Shown: positions 1-9,919, counted from the first letter of the stretch. The stretch is 64,000 nucleotides of DNA from Peribacillus glennii (GCF_003429105.1 NZ_QVTD01000021.1:24392-88391), one strand, 5' to 3'. A program made the numbers and translations. Notes: generated by a model from the letters alone, not told the origin.

Positions 1-740
1 GCATGACGGGACTCTGGGCATCTTTGATTTATGCATTTTACACATTTGGCGGAATTGAAATCATGGGTTTGATGGCCACGAATCTTAAAGAGCCAAAAGA
101 CGGCCCCAAAGCCGGAAAGATCATGCTTATGTTATTGGCAATCATATATGTAATTTCCGTGGGGCTGGCGATTCTCTTGGTATCGTGGACTACATTCAAT
201 ACAAAGGAAAGCCCTTTTGTGATTGCTCTGAGTGATTACCACCTTGCTTTTGTGCCGCATGTTTTTAACGGAATACTCATCATCGCAGGCTTTTCGACGA
301 TGGTAGCTTCCTTGTTCGCGGTAACCAACATATTGGCTACGCTTTCGGAAAATGGCGATGCCCCTATTTTTTTCTCCAAAAAAACAAAATTCAAAGTATC
401 AGTGCCATCGCTGGGGGTGACTGCAGGCGGCCTTGCTGTATCAATTGTGCTGTCCCTGCTATTGCCTGATAAAATCTATGAACACATAACCACAGCCGCT
501 GGATTAATGCTTTTATATACATGGATGTTCATTCTTTTTTCCTTTAATAAACTAATGAAGCTTAAATCATGGGATAAATTCAAGCGGTGGATTGGGCTCT
601 TGTTCATTTTGCTCGCCATCTCAGGGACTTTGCTAGAAAAATCCAGCAGGCCAGGTTTTTTTATATCTTTGGGCTTTCTTAGTGCGATAGCTATTGCGAC
701 TCTAATTATGAGGCGAAAATGGAAAACAAATGAATCCTAA
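1..740 (+). CDS. Amino-acid permease, APC superfamily, C-terminal part
   Basis: The reading frame is open from the window edge, so the N-terminus lies outside. The visible 246 or so residues hold about seven hydrophobic segments, with a loop containing NLKEPKDGPKAG that is typical of amino acid-polyamine-organocation permeases and a conserved NILATLSENGDAP-type segment. It should import an amino acid across the cytoplasmic membrane; the substrate cannot be told. It ends with a basic tail (RRKWKTNES). The gene downstream is convergent. Confidence 0.8.
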   Translation, partial: MTGLWASLIYAFYTFGGIEIMGLMATNLKEPKDGPKAGKIMLMLLAIIYVISVGLAILLVSWTTFNTKESPFVIALSDYHLAFVPHVFNGILIIAGFSTMVASLFAVTNILATLSENGDAPIFFSKKTKFKVSVPSLGVTAGGLAVSIVLSLLLPDKIYEHITTAAGLMLLYTWMFILFSFNKLMKLKSWDKFKRWIGLLFILLAISGTLLEKSSRPGFFISLGFLSAIAIATLIMRRKWKTNES

Positions 741-783
741 ATCCCCAACGATTCATACGCACCAATAAATGACTGGACCTGTT

Positions 784-1410
784 TCACGACAGGAATACCT
801 TTGCTGCCTGGATTCCGAAATAGATGCCGAATCCGATCAGTGATAATCCCGAAACCATGGAAATGATTTTTAAAATGGAAGGGGTTAAAAACCTTCTTGC
901 AGTGCTTGCCATGAAAGCCATTGAAAAATCCCAAATAAATATGCCTAGGAAAATTGCGCCGCTAAAGAGCAGCAGTTGGTTGAAATCATATTTGGCAGAG
1001 GCATTAGCCAAAACCGACCCAAAAATGCCTAGCCAAAACAAAATCGTCAAAGGGTTTGAAATTGACATGAAAAACCCGGAAAAAAAGGATTTAAGTAAAG
1101 ATTCTTTATTTCGTCTTTCATCCGCTGCTATTTTGCCGGCACTAATCATGCTTTCGATTCCGGTGTAGGTGAGGACGAAAAAACCAAATAGCCACAGAAA
1201 GGTCTTCATAAAAGGCGTTTCAAGAAAATGGACTACGCCGAGATAAACGAGGATCATATAAATTCCGTCCGCAAGGGCAGCTCCAAGTCCCAATACCCAG
1301 GCATTCCAGAATCCATTTTTAATGCCGCGGTCAAGTTGTGCTGCATTGATTGGGCCAATCGGGGCGGCCAGGGATAATCCTAAAAAAATATAACCGATTA
1401 AAATGTGCAT
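784..1410 (-). CDS. LysE/RhtB family amino-acid exporter
   Basis: A 208-residue integral membrane protein with six hydrophobic segments. The N-terminal APIGPINAAQLDRGIKNG and the central FMSISNPLTILFWLGIFG match the LysE/RhtB family, which exports basic or neutral amino acids and related metabolites. Length is normal for the family. It is convergent with the permease at the window edge. The substrate cannot be predicted. Confidence 0.85.
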   Translation of the reverse strand: MHILIGYIFLGLSLAAPIGPINAAQLDRGIKNGFWNAWVLGLGAALADGIYMILVYLGVVHFLETPFMKTFLWLFGFFVLTYTGIESMISAGKIAADERRNKESLLKSFFSGFFMSISNPLTILFWLGIFGSVLANASAKYDFNQLLLFSGAIFLGIFIWDFSMAFMASTARRFLTPSILKIISMVSGLSLIGFGIYFGIQAAKVFLS

Positions 1411-1513
1411 ATCTTATTTTCACCTCATTTGGAATGTTGCTCGTACCATTTTATTCACTGACCATTGCCTGTACTACAAAAATATGGGCGAAATGGACAA
1501 ACGGAAAAAAGGG

Positions 1514-1542
1514 TTGTTTTTGTGCTTGAAAGATGTTATATT
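1514..1542 (+). promoter_or_regulatory. Sigma-A-type promoter of a structured leader
   Basis: TTGTTT at 1514-1519 and TATATT at 1537-1542 are separated by exactly 17 nt. Transcription would start near 1549 and run into the leader and terminator ahead of the alcohol dehydrogenase gene. Confidence 0.5.
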
Positions 1543-1548
1543 CATATA

Positions 1549-1678
1549 GCGATGAGCTAACTTGCATAAGACGAAAGACAAGCTTTCATGCTAAACGTTT
1601 GGATGTGGCCAAATGGTCCTTCGCCGCAGGTACGCATCAAAGACGCCGGTATTTTTGCCAGGCGTCTTTTTGTTTTTT
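1549..1678 (+). ncRNA. Candidate 5' leader RNA (attenuator or orphan riboswitch) ahead of the alcohol dehydrogenase gene
   Basis: About 130 nt between a promoter and an intrinsic terminator. GATGTG (1602-1607) can pair with CGCATC (1633-1638), enclosing a CCA-AA-TGG hairpin. This is followed by a terminator of 9 perfect pairs, AAAGACGCC (1639-1647) with GGCGTCTTT (1661-1669), and a T run. No promoter is obvious between the terminator and the ATG at 1760, so this may be a cis-acting leader. It does not match any riboswitch class I know by consensus; a free-standing small RNA is the alternative. Confidence 0.4.
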
Positions 1679-1759
1679 CTGGGCATAACAGGATTTTCAA
1701 TAAAATAAACGAATTAATATAATAGGTTACTTTTCATTACTAACAGGAGGATTTGTGAA

Positions 1760-2941
1760 ATGCCTATTAATACAATCGTTTTCAACCCATTAACCCATGT
1801 AGGTTGGGGTTCTTTAAAACAGCTCGTTCCAGAAGTGAAAAAATATGATGTTTCCCGCATTTTGGTTGTGACCGACCCAGCCCTGGAAGACATTGGGCTG
1901 ACTGAAAAAGTGAAGAATCCGCTTTTGGAAGGAGGATATACGGTTGAAGTTTATACCGAGGTCATTCCTGAGCCGCCCATTGAAATCGCAGAGAAGCTGG
2001 TATCCTTTATAAAGCAGAAAAACTATGATTTAGTTGTCGGTCTGGGTGGAGGAAGCGCGCTTGATTTGGCAAAGCTGGCGGCAGTATTGGCGGCCCATGA
2101 CGGAAATGTGTCGGATTACTTAAATTTGACCGGAACCAAAAGGATCATACATAAAGGGCTGCCCAAATTATTGATTCCAACCACATCAGGAACCGGATCG
2201 GAAGTGACCAACATTTCCGTTCTTTCATTGGAGAACACGAAGGATGTTATAGCACATGATTATTTATTGGCTGACGCGGCCATTGTAGACCCGGAGCTTA
2301 CAGTTTCTGTTCCCCCGAAAGTAACAGCGGCTACGGGAATCGATGCTTTGACACATGCCATTGAAGCATATGTATCTGTGAATGCGAGCCCAATCACAGA
2401 TGGCCTGGCACTTCAGGCGATCAGGTTAATCAGCCGATCTATCCGCAGGGCGGTCCACGACGGAAAAGATAAAGAAGCCCGTATAGATATGAGCCAGGGA
2501 AGCTATATTGCTGGACTAGCCTTTTTTAATGCTGGGGTCGCGGGTGTTCATGCACTCGCTTACCCACTGGGAGGGCAATTCCACCTGGCTCATGGTGATT
2601 CAAATGCAGTTCTCCTGCCCTATGTTATGGGCTACATCCGCAAAAGCTGCACAAAAAAGATGGCAGATATTTTGAATGCGCTTGGCGGCAATTCTGCTTA
2701 TTTTTCTCAGAAAGAGGCAAGTTTAAGATGTGTAGCTGAATTAAAAAGGCTTGTGGCGGATGTGGGCATACCTGGCACATTAGGGGGATTCGATATTCCG
2801 CAAGCTGCCTTGGAAAGACTGGCAGGGGATGCAATAAAACAAACAAGACTTTTGGCAAGAAGCCCATTAAAGCTTGAAATTGAAGATATCAGGGCGATTT
2901 ATCAATCAGCTTTTGAAGGCAATATTGCAGAACCCATATAA
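1760..2941 (+). CDS. Iron-containing (group III) alcohol dehydrogenase
   Basis: A 393-residue cytoplasmic NAD(P)-dependent dehydrogenase. GLGGGSALDLAK is the nucleotide-binding glycine motif, PTTSGTGSE and GIDALTHAIEAYVS are family signatures, and the metal-binding aspartate and histidines fall in the conserved HAIEAY and HGDSNAVLLP regions. Length is normal for the family. The start is fixed by AGGAGG 8 nt upstream. It should interconvert an alcohol and an aldehyde or ketone; the substrate cannot be told. A structured leader with a terminator precedes it. Confidence 0.88.
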   Translation: MPINTIVFNPLTHVGWGSLKQLVPEVKKYDVSRILVVTDPALEDIGLTEKVKNPLLEGGYTVEVYTEVIPEPPIEIAEKLVSFIKQKNYDLVVGLGGGSALDLAKLAAVLAAHDGNVSDYLNLTGTKRIIHKGLPKLLIPTTSGTGSEVTNISVLSLENTKDVIAHDYLLADAAIVDPELTVSVPPKVTAATGIDALTHAIEAYVSVNASPITDGLALQAIRLISRSIRRAVHDGKDKEARIDMSQGSYIAGLAFFNAGVAGVHALAYPLGGQFHLAHGDSNAVLLPYVMGYIRKSCTKKMADILNALGGNSAYFSQKEASLRCVAELKRLVADVGIPGTLGGFDIPQAALERLAGDAIKQTRLLARSPLKLEIEDIRAIYQSAFEGNIAEPI

Positions 2942-3256
2942 TTCACTGACATACTTATACCTGACATCACCCGATTATTAGACATACCTATTAGGCCTTA
3001 TTCGGGGCTTTTTAGGTTAATCTAAAGAAAATAAGGTGTATAAAGAACTAGCAAGAAATCGGCTGCTTGTGAATATTTTAGTGTTTTTCGTGAATTGCTG
3101 CCTGCTCGTTTGCACGTCGGTGGAGAGGGTTGTTATAATTTTGATTTGTTGAAATGTGGAGCTGGCAAACTTGGATATATAGCATATTTGTCATATATCA
3201 CCCTTTCCATACATACATACTTGGATAGTAAAACTACATATAAAGGAGAGGCCAAT
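2942..3256. other. Intergenic region with no feature recognised
   Basis: 315 nt between the alcohol dehydrogenase and the small membrane protein. I saw no convincing ORF with a ribosome site and no strong hairpin. Confidence 0.4.
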
Positions 3257-3598
3257 GTGGTTACAATAAAATCAAAAATCTTCACCTTGCTCTTCTTGCT
3301 TGCAGTGTTGGCCATATTGTTATTCATTTGGCTGGGGAGATCGGGAAGCATTCAGCAGGAAGTGACGATCATCGAAAAATATTACTCTGCAGATGGTTCA
3401 GGAAAGGTGACCGGAGTTAAAACGCAGGAGGTCGAAAACGTGAATGCCAAAGCTGATGGGCCGACTTGTGCAATGAAGTTCAGTAATGACCGGATACTTG
3501 TTGTAGATTGCGAAAGATACCTGGACTTCGAAATTGGGGAGAAAGCATTCATTCAATTCGATGATGGTACAATAACCGAAATTCGCGCGAAGGAGTAA
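3257..3598 (+). CDS. Small membrane-anchored protein, function unknown
   Basis: I place the start at GTG 3257, 5-6 nt after AAAGGAGAGG, giving 113 residues. The frame is open further upstream but has no ribosome site there. Residues 5-28 form one hydrophobic segment (FTLLFLLAVLAILLFIW), followed by a mostly polar domain with two cysteines (PTCAMKF and VDCERYLDF) that would lie outside the membrane. I do not recognise the family. Confidence 0.55.
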   Translation: MVTIKSKIFTLLFLLAVLAILLFIWLGRSGSIQQEVTIIEKYYSADGSGKVTGVKTQEVENVNAKADGPTCAMKFSNDRILVVDCERYLDFEIGEKAFIQFDDGTITEIRAKE

Positions 3599-3719
3599 GG
3601 GATCAAGATACTCAAAAAACATTTTCGGAAATATACACATATTTCGGTAAAAATTTCCATTGCATTATTTGGCTAAATCCCCGATAAATATAAGTAATAC
3701 ATTATTAGGGGGAAATTAA

Positions 3720-3932
3720 ATGTATAAAATAGAAAAAGGGTCTTTGGAAGAGGTCCTAATGATTCTACAGAACATTGGTCTCCAGCTGAATGATTATGAA
3801 AAAACAAATACGATGATCCCGGTCGCCTCATATAAAGAATTGCTTGAGTTTAGCATTGCCATTGCAAGACGGACAAATGATGTGTCAGATACGATTGACG
3901 AGATTATCGAAACAATTGAAGATAAATTATAG
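3720..3932 (+). CDS. Small acidic helical protein (70 aa), function unknown
   Basis: Preceded by AGGGGGAAATTAA directly before ATG 3720. The sequence is acidic and mostly helix-compatible (SLEEVLMILQNIG, VSDTIDEIIETIED), with no membrane segment or signal peptide. A terminator-like hairpin follows at about 4005. I do not recognise the family. Confidence 0.6.
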   Translation: MYKIEKGSLEEVLMILQNIGLQLNDYEKTNTMIPVASYKELLEFSIAIARRTNDVSDTIDEIIETIEDKL

Positions 3933-4004
3933 TTTCAGCGTTTATCACAAGAAGTGGAAGGGTAAAGATTAGGTTTCGGGTAAACAATTAAATAGGTCGA
4001 ATTC

Positions 4005-4054
4005 AAAAAACATCATTCGGACAGCTCTGCGCGTCCAGAAAGGTGTTTTTTTTT
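4005..4054 (+). terminator. Intrinsic terminator
   Basis: The left arm begins AAAAAACATC and ends GGAC. The right arm runs from GTCC to GGTGTTTTTT and ends in a T9 run. The pairing is imperfect but long. It closes the 3720-3932 transcript. Confidence 0.6.
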
Positions 4055-4110
4055 CATATTCTCGCATGAGTGGACATACCTATGAGTATAACCGATAGGA
4101 GGCTCCCGAT

Positions 4111-4212
4111 ATGCTTGATGTAAAAAAGTTCTTCAATAATCATTGCTATACTCTTTGTCTGGTTGCCATTACGTTCATCTTCACGATCATGTGGACAAGT
4201 ACTTTGAAGTAG
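4111..4212 (+). CDS. Single-pass membrane microprotein (33 aa)
   Basis: An ATG at 4111 lies 8 nt after a perfect AGGAGG (4097-4102). The product has a charged start (MLDVKKFF), one hydrophobic stretch (LCLVAITFIFTIMW) and a short polar tail, and stops at TAG 4210-4212. The ribosome site and the TM-like composition are the only support. It lies between a terminator and the glutaminase gene. Confidence 0.5.
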   Translation: MLDVKKFFNNHCYTLCLVAITFIFTIMWTSTLK

Positions 4213-4356
4213 GCATAAAATCCTTCTCAAATTTTTATTTATTTTCTTTATTTGATGCATTGCAAATAACTCCCCTAGGAAATGGTAAATATATAAAGGG
4301 ACTGCTTCTGAAGGTCCAAGCGGGAATTAATGTAAAAATAGCAAAGGGTGAGCGGT

Positions 4357-5298
4357 TTGGTAAGCCATTGCAAATCAAATGAAGAATTGCAGGAATTAGT
4401 TGATGTAGCGAAAACATACACAAAACAGGGAAAAGTGGCTGACTATATCCCGGCACTCAAACAGGCCAGGAGGGATGATTTGTCAGTAGCGATTTCCTAT
4501 CCGGACGGAAAGGGCTATTGCGCCGGTGACGTCAGCGATAAACTAACCCTCCAAAGTATTTCCAAGGTTCTGACATTGGCTATGGCGTTATTGGAAAAGG
4601 GTGAGGAGCATGTATTTTCCTATGTAGGGAAGGAACCGACAGGCGATCCGTTTAATTCTATTGCAAAGCTGGAAACAAACACGCCTTCCAAGCCATTAAA
4701 CCCTATGATCAATGCAGGGGCTTTAACGGTAACCCATATGATTGTCGGCAAAAGTGTGGATGAACGTTTTAGCCGGATCTTACAGTTTGTACGGGACATG
4801 GCACAAAATCAGGATATCGGTGTTAATGAAGAAATCGCCCGCTCTGAGTATGATTCAGCAGACTTGAATCGCTCGTTGAGTTACTTCTTAAAGCAGCATG
4901 GAGTGATTAATGAAGATGTGGAAGACTTGATGGAGCTTTACACAAAACAATGCGCGATCGAGATGGACTGCAAAGATTTGGCGAGGATTGGCTGTATCTT
5001 TGCCATGAACGGCAAAGACGTTATGACAGAGAAACAAATCATACCCGAAGATATTGCACGTATCTGCAAAACCTTCATGGTTACCTGCGGAATGTATAAT
5101 GCGTCAGGCGAATTTGCCATTAATGTTGGCATTCCTGCCAAAAGCGGCGTATCAGGAGGGATTTTGGGAGCTGTACCCGGAAAATGCGGCATCGGTATAT
5201 ACGGCGCCGCGCTGGACGATAAGGGAAACAGCATTGCAGGCATCAAACTCTTGGAAATGATGGCAAAAAAATATTCATTAAGCATGTTTAATACATGA
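4357..5298 (+). CDS. glsA: Glutaminase (L-glutamine amidohydrolase)
   Basis: Hydrolyses glutamine to glutamate and ammonia in the cytoplasm. The serine-dependent beta-lactamase-like fold is shown by LTLQSISKV (catalytic S-x-x-K), by NPMINAGAL, by the EKQIIPEDIARI region, and by KSGVSGGILGAVPGKCGIGIYG near the end. About 313 residues, normal for GlsA. Start choice: TTG 4357 lies 8 nt after AAAGGGTGAG; the GTG at 4348 would overlap that site. The N-terminal 20 residues are the least certain part. Confidence 0.88.
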   Translation: MVSHCKSNEELQELVDVAKTYTKQGKVADYIPALKQARRDDLSVAISYPDGKGYCAGDVSDKLTLQSISKVLTLAMALLEKGEEHVFSYVGKEPTGDPFNSIAKLETNTPSKPLNPMINAGALTVTHMIVGKSVDERFSRILQFVRDMAQNQDIGVNEEIARSEYDSADLNRSLSYFLKQHGVINEDVEDLMELYTKQCAIEMDCKDLARIGCIFAMNGKDVMTEKQIIPEDIARICKTFMVTCGMYNASGEFAINVGIPAKSGVSGGILGAVPGKCGIGIYGAALDDKGNSIAGIKLLEMMAKKYSLSMFNT

Positions 5299-5358
5299 GT
5301 GAAGTATATTAATGCCTAAACTGGGTATACTTCTAAAAAAAGTGTAAGGAGCACGCCA

Positions 5359-5514
5359 ATGATCTGTTCGATTTGCAAGAGGCCTAAGGAAATAGAGTAT
5401 GCAACCACCGAAAACAGTTATTGTGCCGATTGTTGGTCAGTTGTTTCATCTTCTTATGATTACTTGACTGGTCAAGGCAGGGAGTATCTTTCAAGAAACA
5501 GCAATTTTGATTAA
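5359..5514 (+). CDS. 51-aa zinc-ribbon-like protein
   Basis: Preceded by AAGGAG (5346-5351). The protein begins MICSICKRPKEIEYA and continues with YCADCW, giving two CxxC knuckles 15 residues apart. That is the pattern of a small treble-clef or zinc-ribbon domain. Its role is unknown. It may be co-transcribed with glsA, 60 nt upstream. Confidence 0.6.
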   Translation: MICSICKRPKEIEYATTENSYCADCWSVVSSSYDYLTGQGREYLSRNSNFD

Positions 5515-6888
5515 GGAGTTTAATCTGCAGGGCATCGATGGAGATGAAACAGAAGGGATAGCTTTTGGACAATGATTGAAACAAGAGTATCGGGCTACAA
5601 ATGTGGAAATAATGATGGCCCATAATCCGATCATGATGACTTTGCAGATTACATTCAAATAGTTATGTTACTTGGCTGGGCTTTTTAGGCCTATGGATAA
5701 AAGATTAAGCTCCTTCTCATAGATTTAAGTAACAGACATCTAGGTTCACTATACTAACATAAAGGAAGAGGAGTAATATTTCTGGATTATGTAAGAACTA
5801 CTAGGCAACTAAGCAATATGAACAGATTTTTTTCCAGGGGATATGATATCCTCATCACACTAGTTGTAAAAAACTATTAAAGTTGAAGGTTCAATTAAAG
5901 ACAAGAATATTTTCTTTCCTTCTCGATGTATATCAACTAAGGAGGCATATAGCGGCCGAAACTTTTCCTTCCCACTGGACGGATATTCAAGGCATTCGCA
6001 GAAAATGAAATTTTTCCTGGTGACTTGAAGGTGCGTTTCCAATATCCAATTTCTTTAAGGGTTCAAAAAGATGACGAGATCCAAGAACTAAACCCTTTAA
6101 GGGTCAAGGCCGCAAGGATAAGCCAGGTATAAAAACAGATCTTCAGCAAACAGTTTAATCCATCGAAAAACGCAGAAATTTGCATTGTGTTCATGTTATT
6201 AAGGTTTAATATGTCACTACCTTTAAACGAGTGTTCTTTAGTGCCCCAAATCCAGCTGCGATTATACTATCCCCTAAGTTTTTTTCATCCTCTACCTATA
6301 CCCTGTTAGCATTCCTTTTGCATTGCTACTTCCTTTATTACAATTCTATCTTAATATGGAGCTTAAATAATCTTTCTTATCCTAGGTATCATTACCGTCT
6401 TGTATTCTTAGCTACTCTTTTTCCACTTTACTTTACGATTTCTATTCATGAGTGAGCCTGCAAAGTGAGGACCATCTCATTAAATATGTATTTTTGGATA
6501 AATATAAATTGGCATAATTTATCGAGTTATAACCGTATCACCAGCCTTCAACACCAGTGGCTCTAGTTAATAAATCGGTGTTTTGAAATCGCTAAGAAAA
6601 TGAGATAAATCCCCGCTGCTTAACCCTAGAATACCGGCAGTGTTTTGCGTTTTATTGAAAAGTTGGCTGTTAATGATTGGTCATGGGTGGAAGCCCTTAC
6701 TCCGATGTGAGCGAATCTCCCAGGGCAACATACAAAACGGGGATTTCCAGCACAGTTTCCTTTCGCAAGTAATAAGTCAAATTCTCTTTTTTAAATAATA
6801 GCAGCCATATTTGTATATTTTATTGAATGAAGCTTCAAGCGTATCGTAACAATCACCAATTCGTCTCCAAATACGATTGTTTCTTTTT
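5515..6888. other. Long gene-poor stretch with degraded coding remnants
   Basis: About 1.4 kb without a credible intact gene. A plus-strand stretch near 5878-6134 reads as protein-like pieces in two frames (for example GRNFSFPLDGYSR, then DLKVRFQYPISLRVQKDDE), suggesting a frame-shifted remnant of unknown identity. ORFs of 60-75 codons here lack ribosome sites. Around 6600-6760, AAATCCCCG recurs inverted as CGGGGATTT. Confidence 0.35.
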
Positions 6889-7446
6889 TTAGATTTCTTC
6901 CAAAATTTGTGTGGGAGTTTTCTCAATAATATCTTTATGGTAATCATTAATAATCCCCTTATATCTTTTGAAATGGGTGTTATCCATATAAAATTTACTT
7001 AATTGCGCTTCTAATGATAGTTCGTCTTCTCTCCAATGTTGGAGTGAAATGATTAGCCCTGATTTTTCAAGCTTTTGTATATTAATTTCTTCCTGCCCCG
7101 GTAACGAATGATAAATGAAAATTGGTTTTCGCTTGAATAGACATTCACTGATTGTGACTCCTCCGGGTTTTGTCACAATTCCATCCATCTAGTCGTAAAG
7201 GGCATTCATTTTTTCCCTGGAATCTATATACCCCATCGCAGTGATGTTGTTTTTCTTGAGCTTTGCAATCCGTTGATATAATGTTTGATTTGTTCCGCAT
7301 AACACATAAAAATGAAAATTTTTATTGTTACCTATTTTCGTAACGATATGTAGTCTGATTCTTAGCAAATTGATCGATAGAATTAACGGTCTCATGAGTT
7401 CTCCTTCCTTTGCGCTAGGTAAAAAGAGTAAAGAAACCAGAAACAT
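6889..7446 (-). pseudogene. Glycosyltransferase remnant (YkoN/MGDG-synthase-like), truncated and with a nonsense codon
   Basis: Two same-frame halves meet at an in-frame TAG (7189-7191). Upstream is FHFYVLCGTNQ...NNITAMGYIDS; downstream is GIVTKPGGVTISECLFKRKPIF and LPGQEEINIQKLEKSG. These are the C-terminal nucleotide-sugar-binding motifs of family-28-like glycosyltransferases. The N-terminal domain is missing: the frame begins close to the stop of the neighbouring nuclease gene. Truncation plus nonsense mutation make this a pseudogene. Confidence 0.75.
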
Positions 7447-7449
7447 ACA

Positions 7450-8184
7450 TTACAACCCAATTTTTAATGTTGCCAATAAAGGCAAATGGTCTGAAGCCAG
7501 CTTGTCTAAAGTAACTACTTTTGATTCAATGACTCCGATTTCTTTCGTAGTAAAAATATAGTCCAGCCTTCTGAAAGGACGTTTAGATGGAAAAGTGTAT
7601 CCACCTGAATCTTCGAGGTTTTCTGTCCAAACATCCGTCAATCGTTTCGTTACGTTCCTCCAGGTCCTTGAAGAGGGGGTCATATTCCAATCGCCCATTA
7701 TGAAGGCAGGCCCAGCCTGTTTATCTATTACATCAAGGATAAAAGCTGATTGTTTTTTGTGAAGAAAAGGTGCAAGGCTTAGATGGGTGACAAAGGCTGA
7801 TACTTCAATATGTCCTGCGTTCAGTTTGACTTCCAGCATTGCCCGGTCTTCCACCAAACTTGGTAAAAAATCAAACGGATGATTATGGGAATGGACAATG
7901 GGAAAGCGCGTAAGCAATGCATTTCCAAATTCGCGTTGCTTCCTTGCTCCAGGAGTTTCAATTGTAATTGCAGGGCCGTATACATATTCCATTTGAAGCT
8001 CTGCTGCCAGATAACGAGCCTGATCCAGAAATTCACTTCGTTCCGAGAAATATCTATCTACCTCATTTAGGCCAATTATATCCGCGTCAGTAGTTCTTAT
8101 GATATTGCTGATCCTCTGTAAATTGAGTTTTCCCTCTGCACCTCTGCCCTGGTGTATATTAAACGTCATAACCTTTACCTGCAT
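7450..8184 (-). CDS. Endonuclease/exonuclease/phosphatase family protein
   Basis: 244 residues with the full fold signature. Residues 5-10 are MTFNIHQG, followed by GLNEVDRY (metal-binding Glu), the GDWNMTPSSRTW (Asp/Asn) motif and SDHLPLLATLK at the end (catalytic Asp-His). The family cleaves phosphodiesters in nucleic acids, inositol phosphates or sphingomyelin. There is no signal peptide, so it should be cytoplasmic. The neighbours are a glycosyltransferase remnant and a phosphodiesterase gene. Confidence 0.85.
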   Translation of the reverse strand: MQVKVMTFNIHQGRGAEGKLNLQRISNIIRTTDADIIGLNEVDRYFSERSEFLDQARYLAAELQMEYVYGPAITIETPGARKQREFGNALLTRFPIVHSHNHPFDFLPSLVEDRAMLEVKLNAGHIEVSAFVTHLSLAPFLHKKQSAFILDVIDKQAGPAFIMGDWNMTPSSRTWRNVTKRLTDVWTENLEDSGGYTFPSKRPFRRLDYIFTTKEIGVIESKVVTLDKLASDHLPLLATLKIGL

Positions 8185-8435
8185 TTTTCCACACCCCTGT
8201 TGAATGACCGGAAACAGATTCCCGGCTAATAAAATTCTTTAATATCTTTTCCTATCAGGGAAACTTTATATAGAGTTCCGTCTCTATTTTCTAATCTAAA
8301 TGTTGCCCGGACTTCCGGGAATTAAAACTCTTACCGGTTATTGGGGAGATAAAGAAAATAGATAGAGAGGGTCATTAGATTCCGGTTTTAAGAAAATATT
8401 AAAGGTATAACCAAATAGAGAAGGGTGAACCGAAA

Positions 8436-9919
8436 TTGGCAAATGTATTCAAACAAAATGAGTCACATGGGAAACCTGTGGTCATGCTTGTCATCGATAC
8501 TTTAATGCATTCACCATTACAGGAAGCAATAAAAACCGGCAAGGCACCAGCATTGAAATTCTTAATGGAAAATGGCCAATACTTCCGTAATCTCGTCGCT
8601 CCCTTTCCAACGATGTCCGTAAATGTGGAAACGACCCTTCTAACGGGAACTTATTGCAATCAGCACGGCATTCCCGGATTAGTCTGGTTCAGCAGTGAAG
8701 AAAACCGGCTCATTAATTATGGCACCCATTACCGTGAACTATTCAAGCTTGGGATGGTGCAAGCAATAGAGGATTTCTTGTTCAATTTGAATGAGAAGCA
8801 CATAAGCAATAAAGTGGTAACCATACATGAGGAACTGGAGAAAAGAGGCAGGCAATCAGCCTCGATCAATGCTCTTGTTTATCGCGGCCCTACAGCCCAT
8901 CCGCTAAACTTGCCAATGATATTAACAACATTTACGAACATTGATAAAAACCATCCAGCAAAGGCTTCTAAATTTTTCTCCTTTGGACGGTTTTCGAAAT
9001 TACACCCTTCGAACCGTTATCAACATTTCTGGAAAAAGCTAGGGGTTAATGATGCTTCATCTATTTTACAACTAACACATTTAATCAATCACAATTCCCT
9101 TCCTGCATTTTCAATCGTTTACCTGCCTGAACTTGATCAAAGAATCCATAAAAGTGGGCGGATGGATATAAAGGGAATAGAAAAGGCTGACAAACACCTG
9201 CAAAAGATACTTAATTTATATGGGTCTTGGGAAAAAGCGTTGCAACAAAATACGTGGATCATTTTAGGAGATAATGGACAGGCCTGGGTAGGTTCCGAAC
9301 GAAGGGAAGCTATCATTGATTTACGTAAATTATTGGAAAGGTATCGTATTATGCAACTGTCCAAAGGGTTGCAGCCTACAGACGAGATAGTCCTCGCTGT
9401 AAATGACAGGATGGCCTATATATACACAATGAATAGAGAGAATGTGCCTCTGCATGAGCTTGCGGTGCTATTGCAGAAAGACAATCGGATTGATGTGATT
9501 GCCTGGAAAGAAGGCCGGCATATCGAGGTTAGGTCAGGGGAGACTGGGGGTGAGCTCCGTTTTGGGCCAGAAGGAGAGTACTATGATCAATACGAGCAAT
9601 CATGGTTTCTTCAAGGCGATGAAAATTATTGGATCTTACAGTGTGCGGAAAAGAGATTAAATATGGCGCTTATCCGGATGCGCTGGCGAGGCTTTATAGC
9701 TGTATATTTTCGCATAAAGGCGAATTTTTGATTGCGAGCGCAAAACCAGGTCATGAAATAATCGGAGAAGGCTCTCCCGTACATCTTGGCGGGGCAGGTC
9801 ATGGGGGTTTGCATGAACAAGATACGTTAGTGCCGATCATTATAACCGGGACTAAGACAGTTCCAGAACACTTGCGTATGGTCGACTTAAAAAGCTGGAT
9901 ATTGTCATTAGTATATTAA
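8436..9919 (+). pseudogene. Type I phosphodiesterase/nucleotide pyrophosphatase-like protein, frame-shifted
   Basis: The first 9655 or so nt of frame encode an alkaline-phosphatase-superfamily protein: VVMLVIDTLMHSPL (metal Asp), FPTMSVNVETTLLTGTYCNQHGIPG (nucleophile region) and WIILGDNGQ. At about 9625-9655 the homology moves to another frame: LDLTVCGKEIKYGAYPDALARLYS, then GGAGHGGLHEQDTLVPIIITG, which carries the last metal-binding histidine. A one-base loss fits the shift. If real, the 431-residue product lacks the C-terminal metal site. A sequencing error is possible. Confidence 0.75.

Noticed and set aside
3095..3256. N-terminal extension of the small membrane protein
   Set aside because: No ribosome site upstream; GTG 3257 has a strong one and starts a normal membrane segment.
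6231..6455. 74-codon plus-strand ORF
   Set aside because: No ribosome site, low-complexity hydrophobic text, and surrounded by decayed sequence.
7189..7191. TAG as a recoded (readthrough or selenocysteine-like) codon
   Set aside because: The gene is also N-terminally truncated, so plain nonsense decay is simpler; selenocysteine uses TGA.
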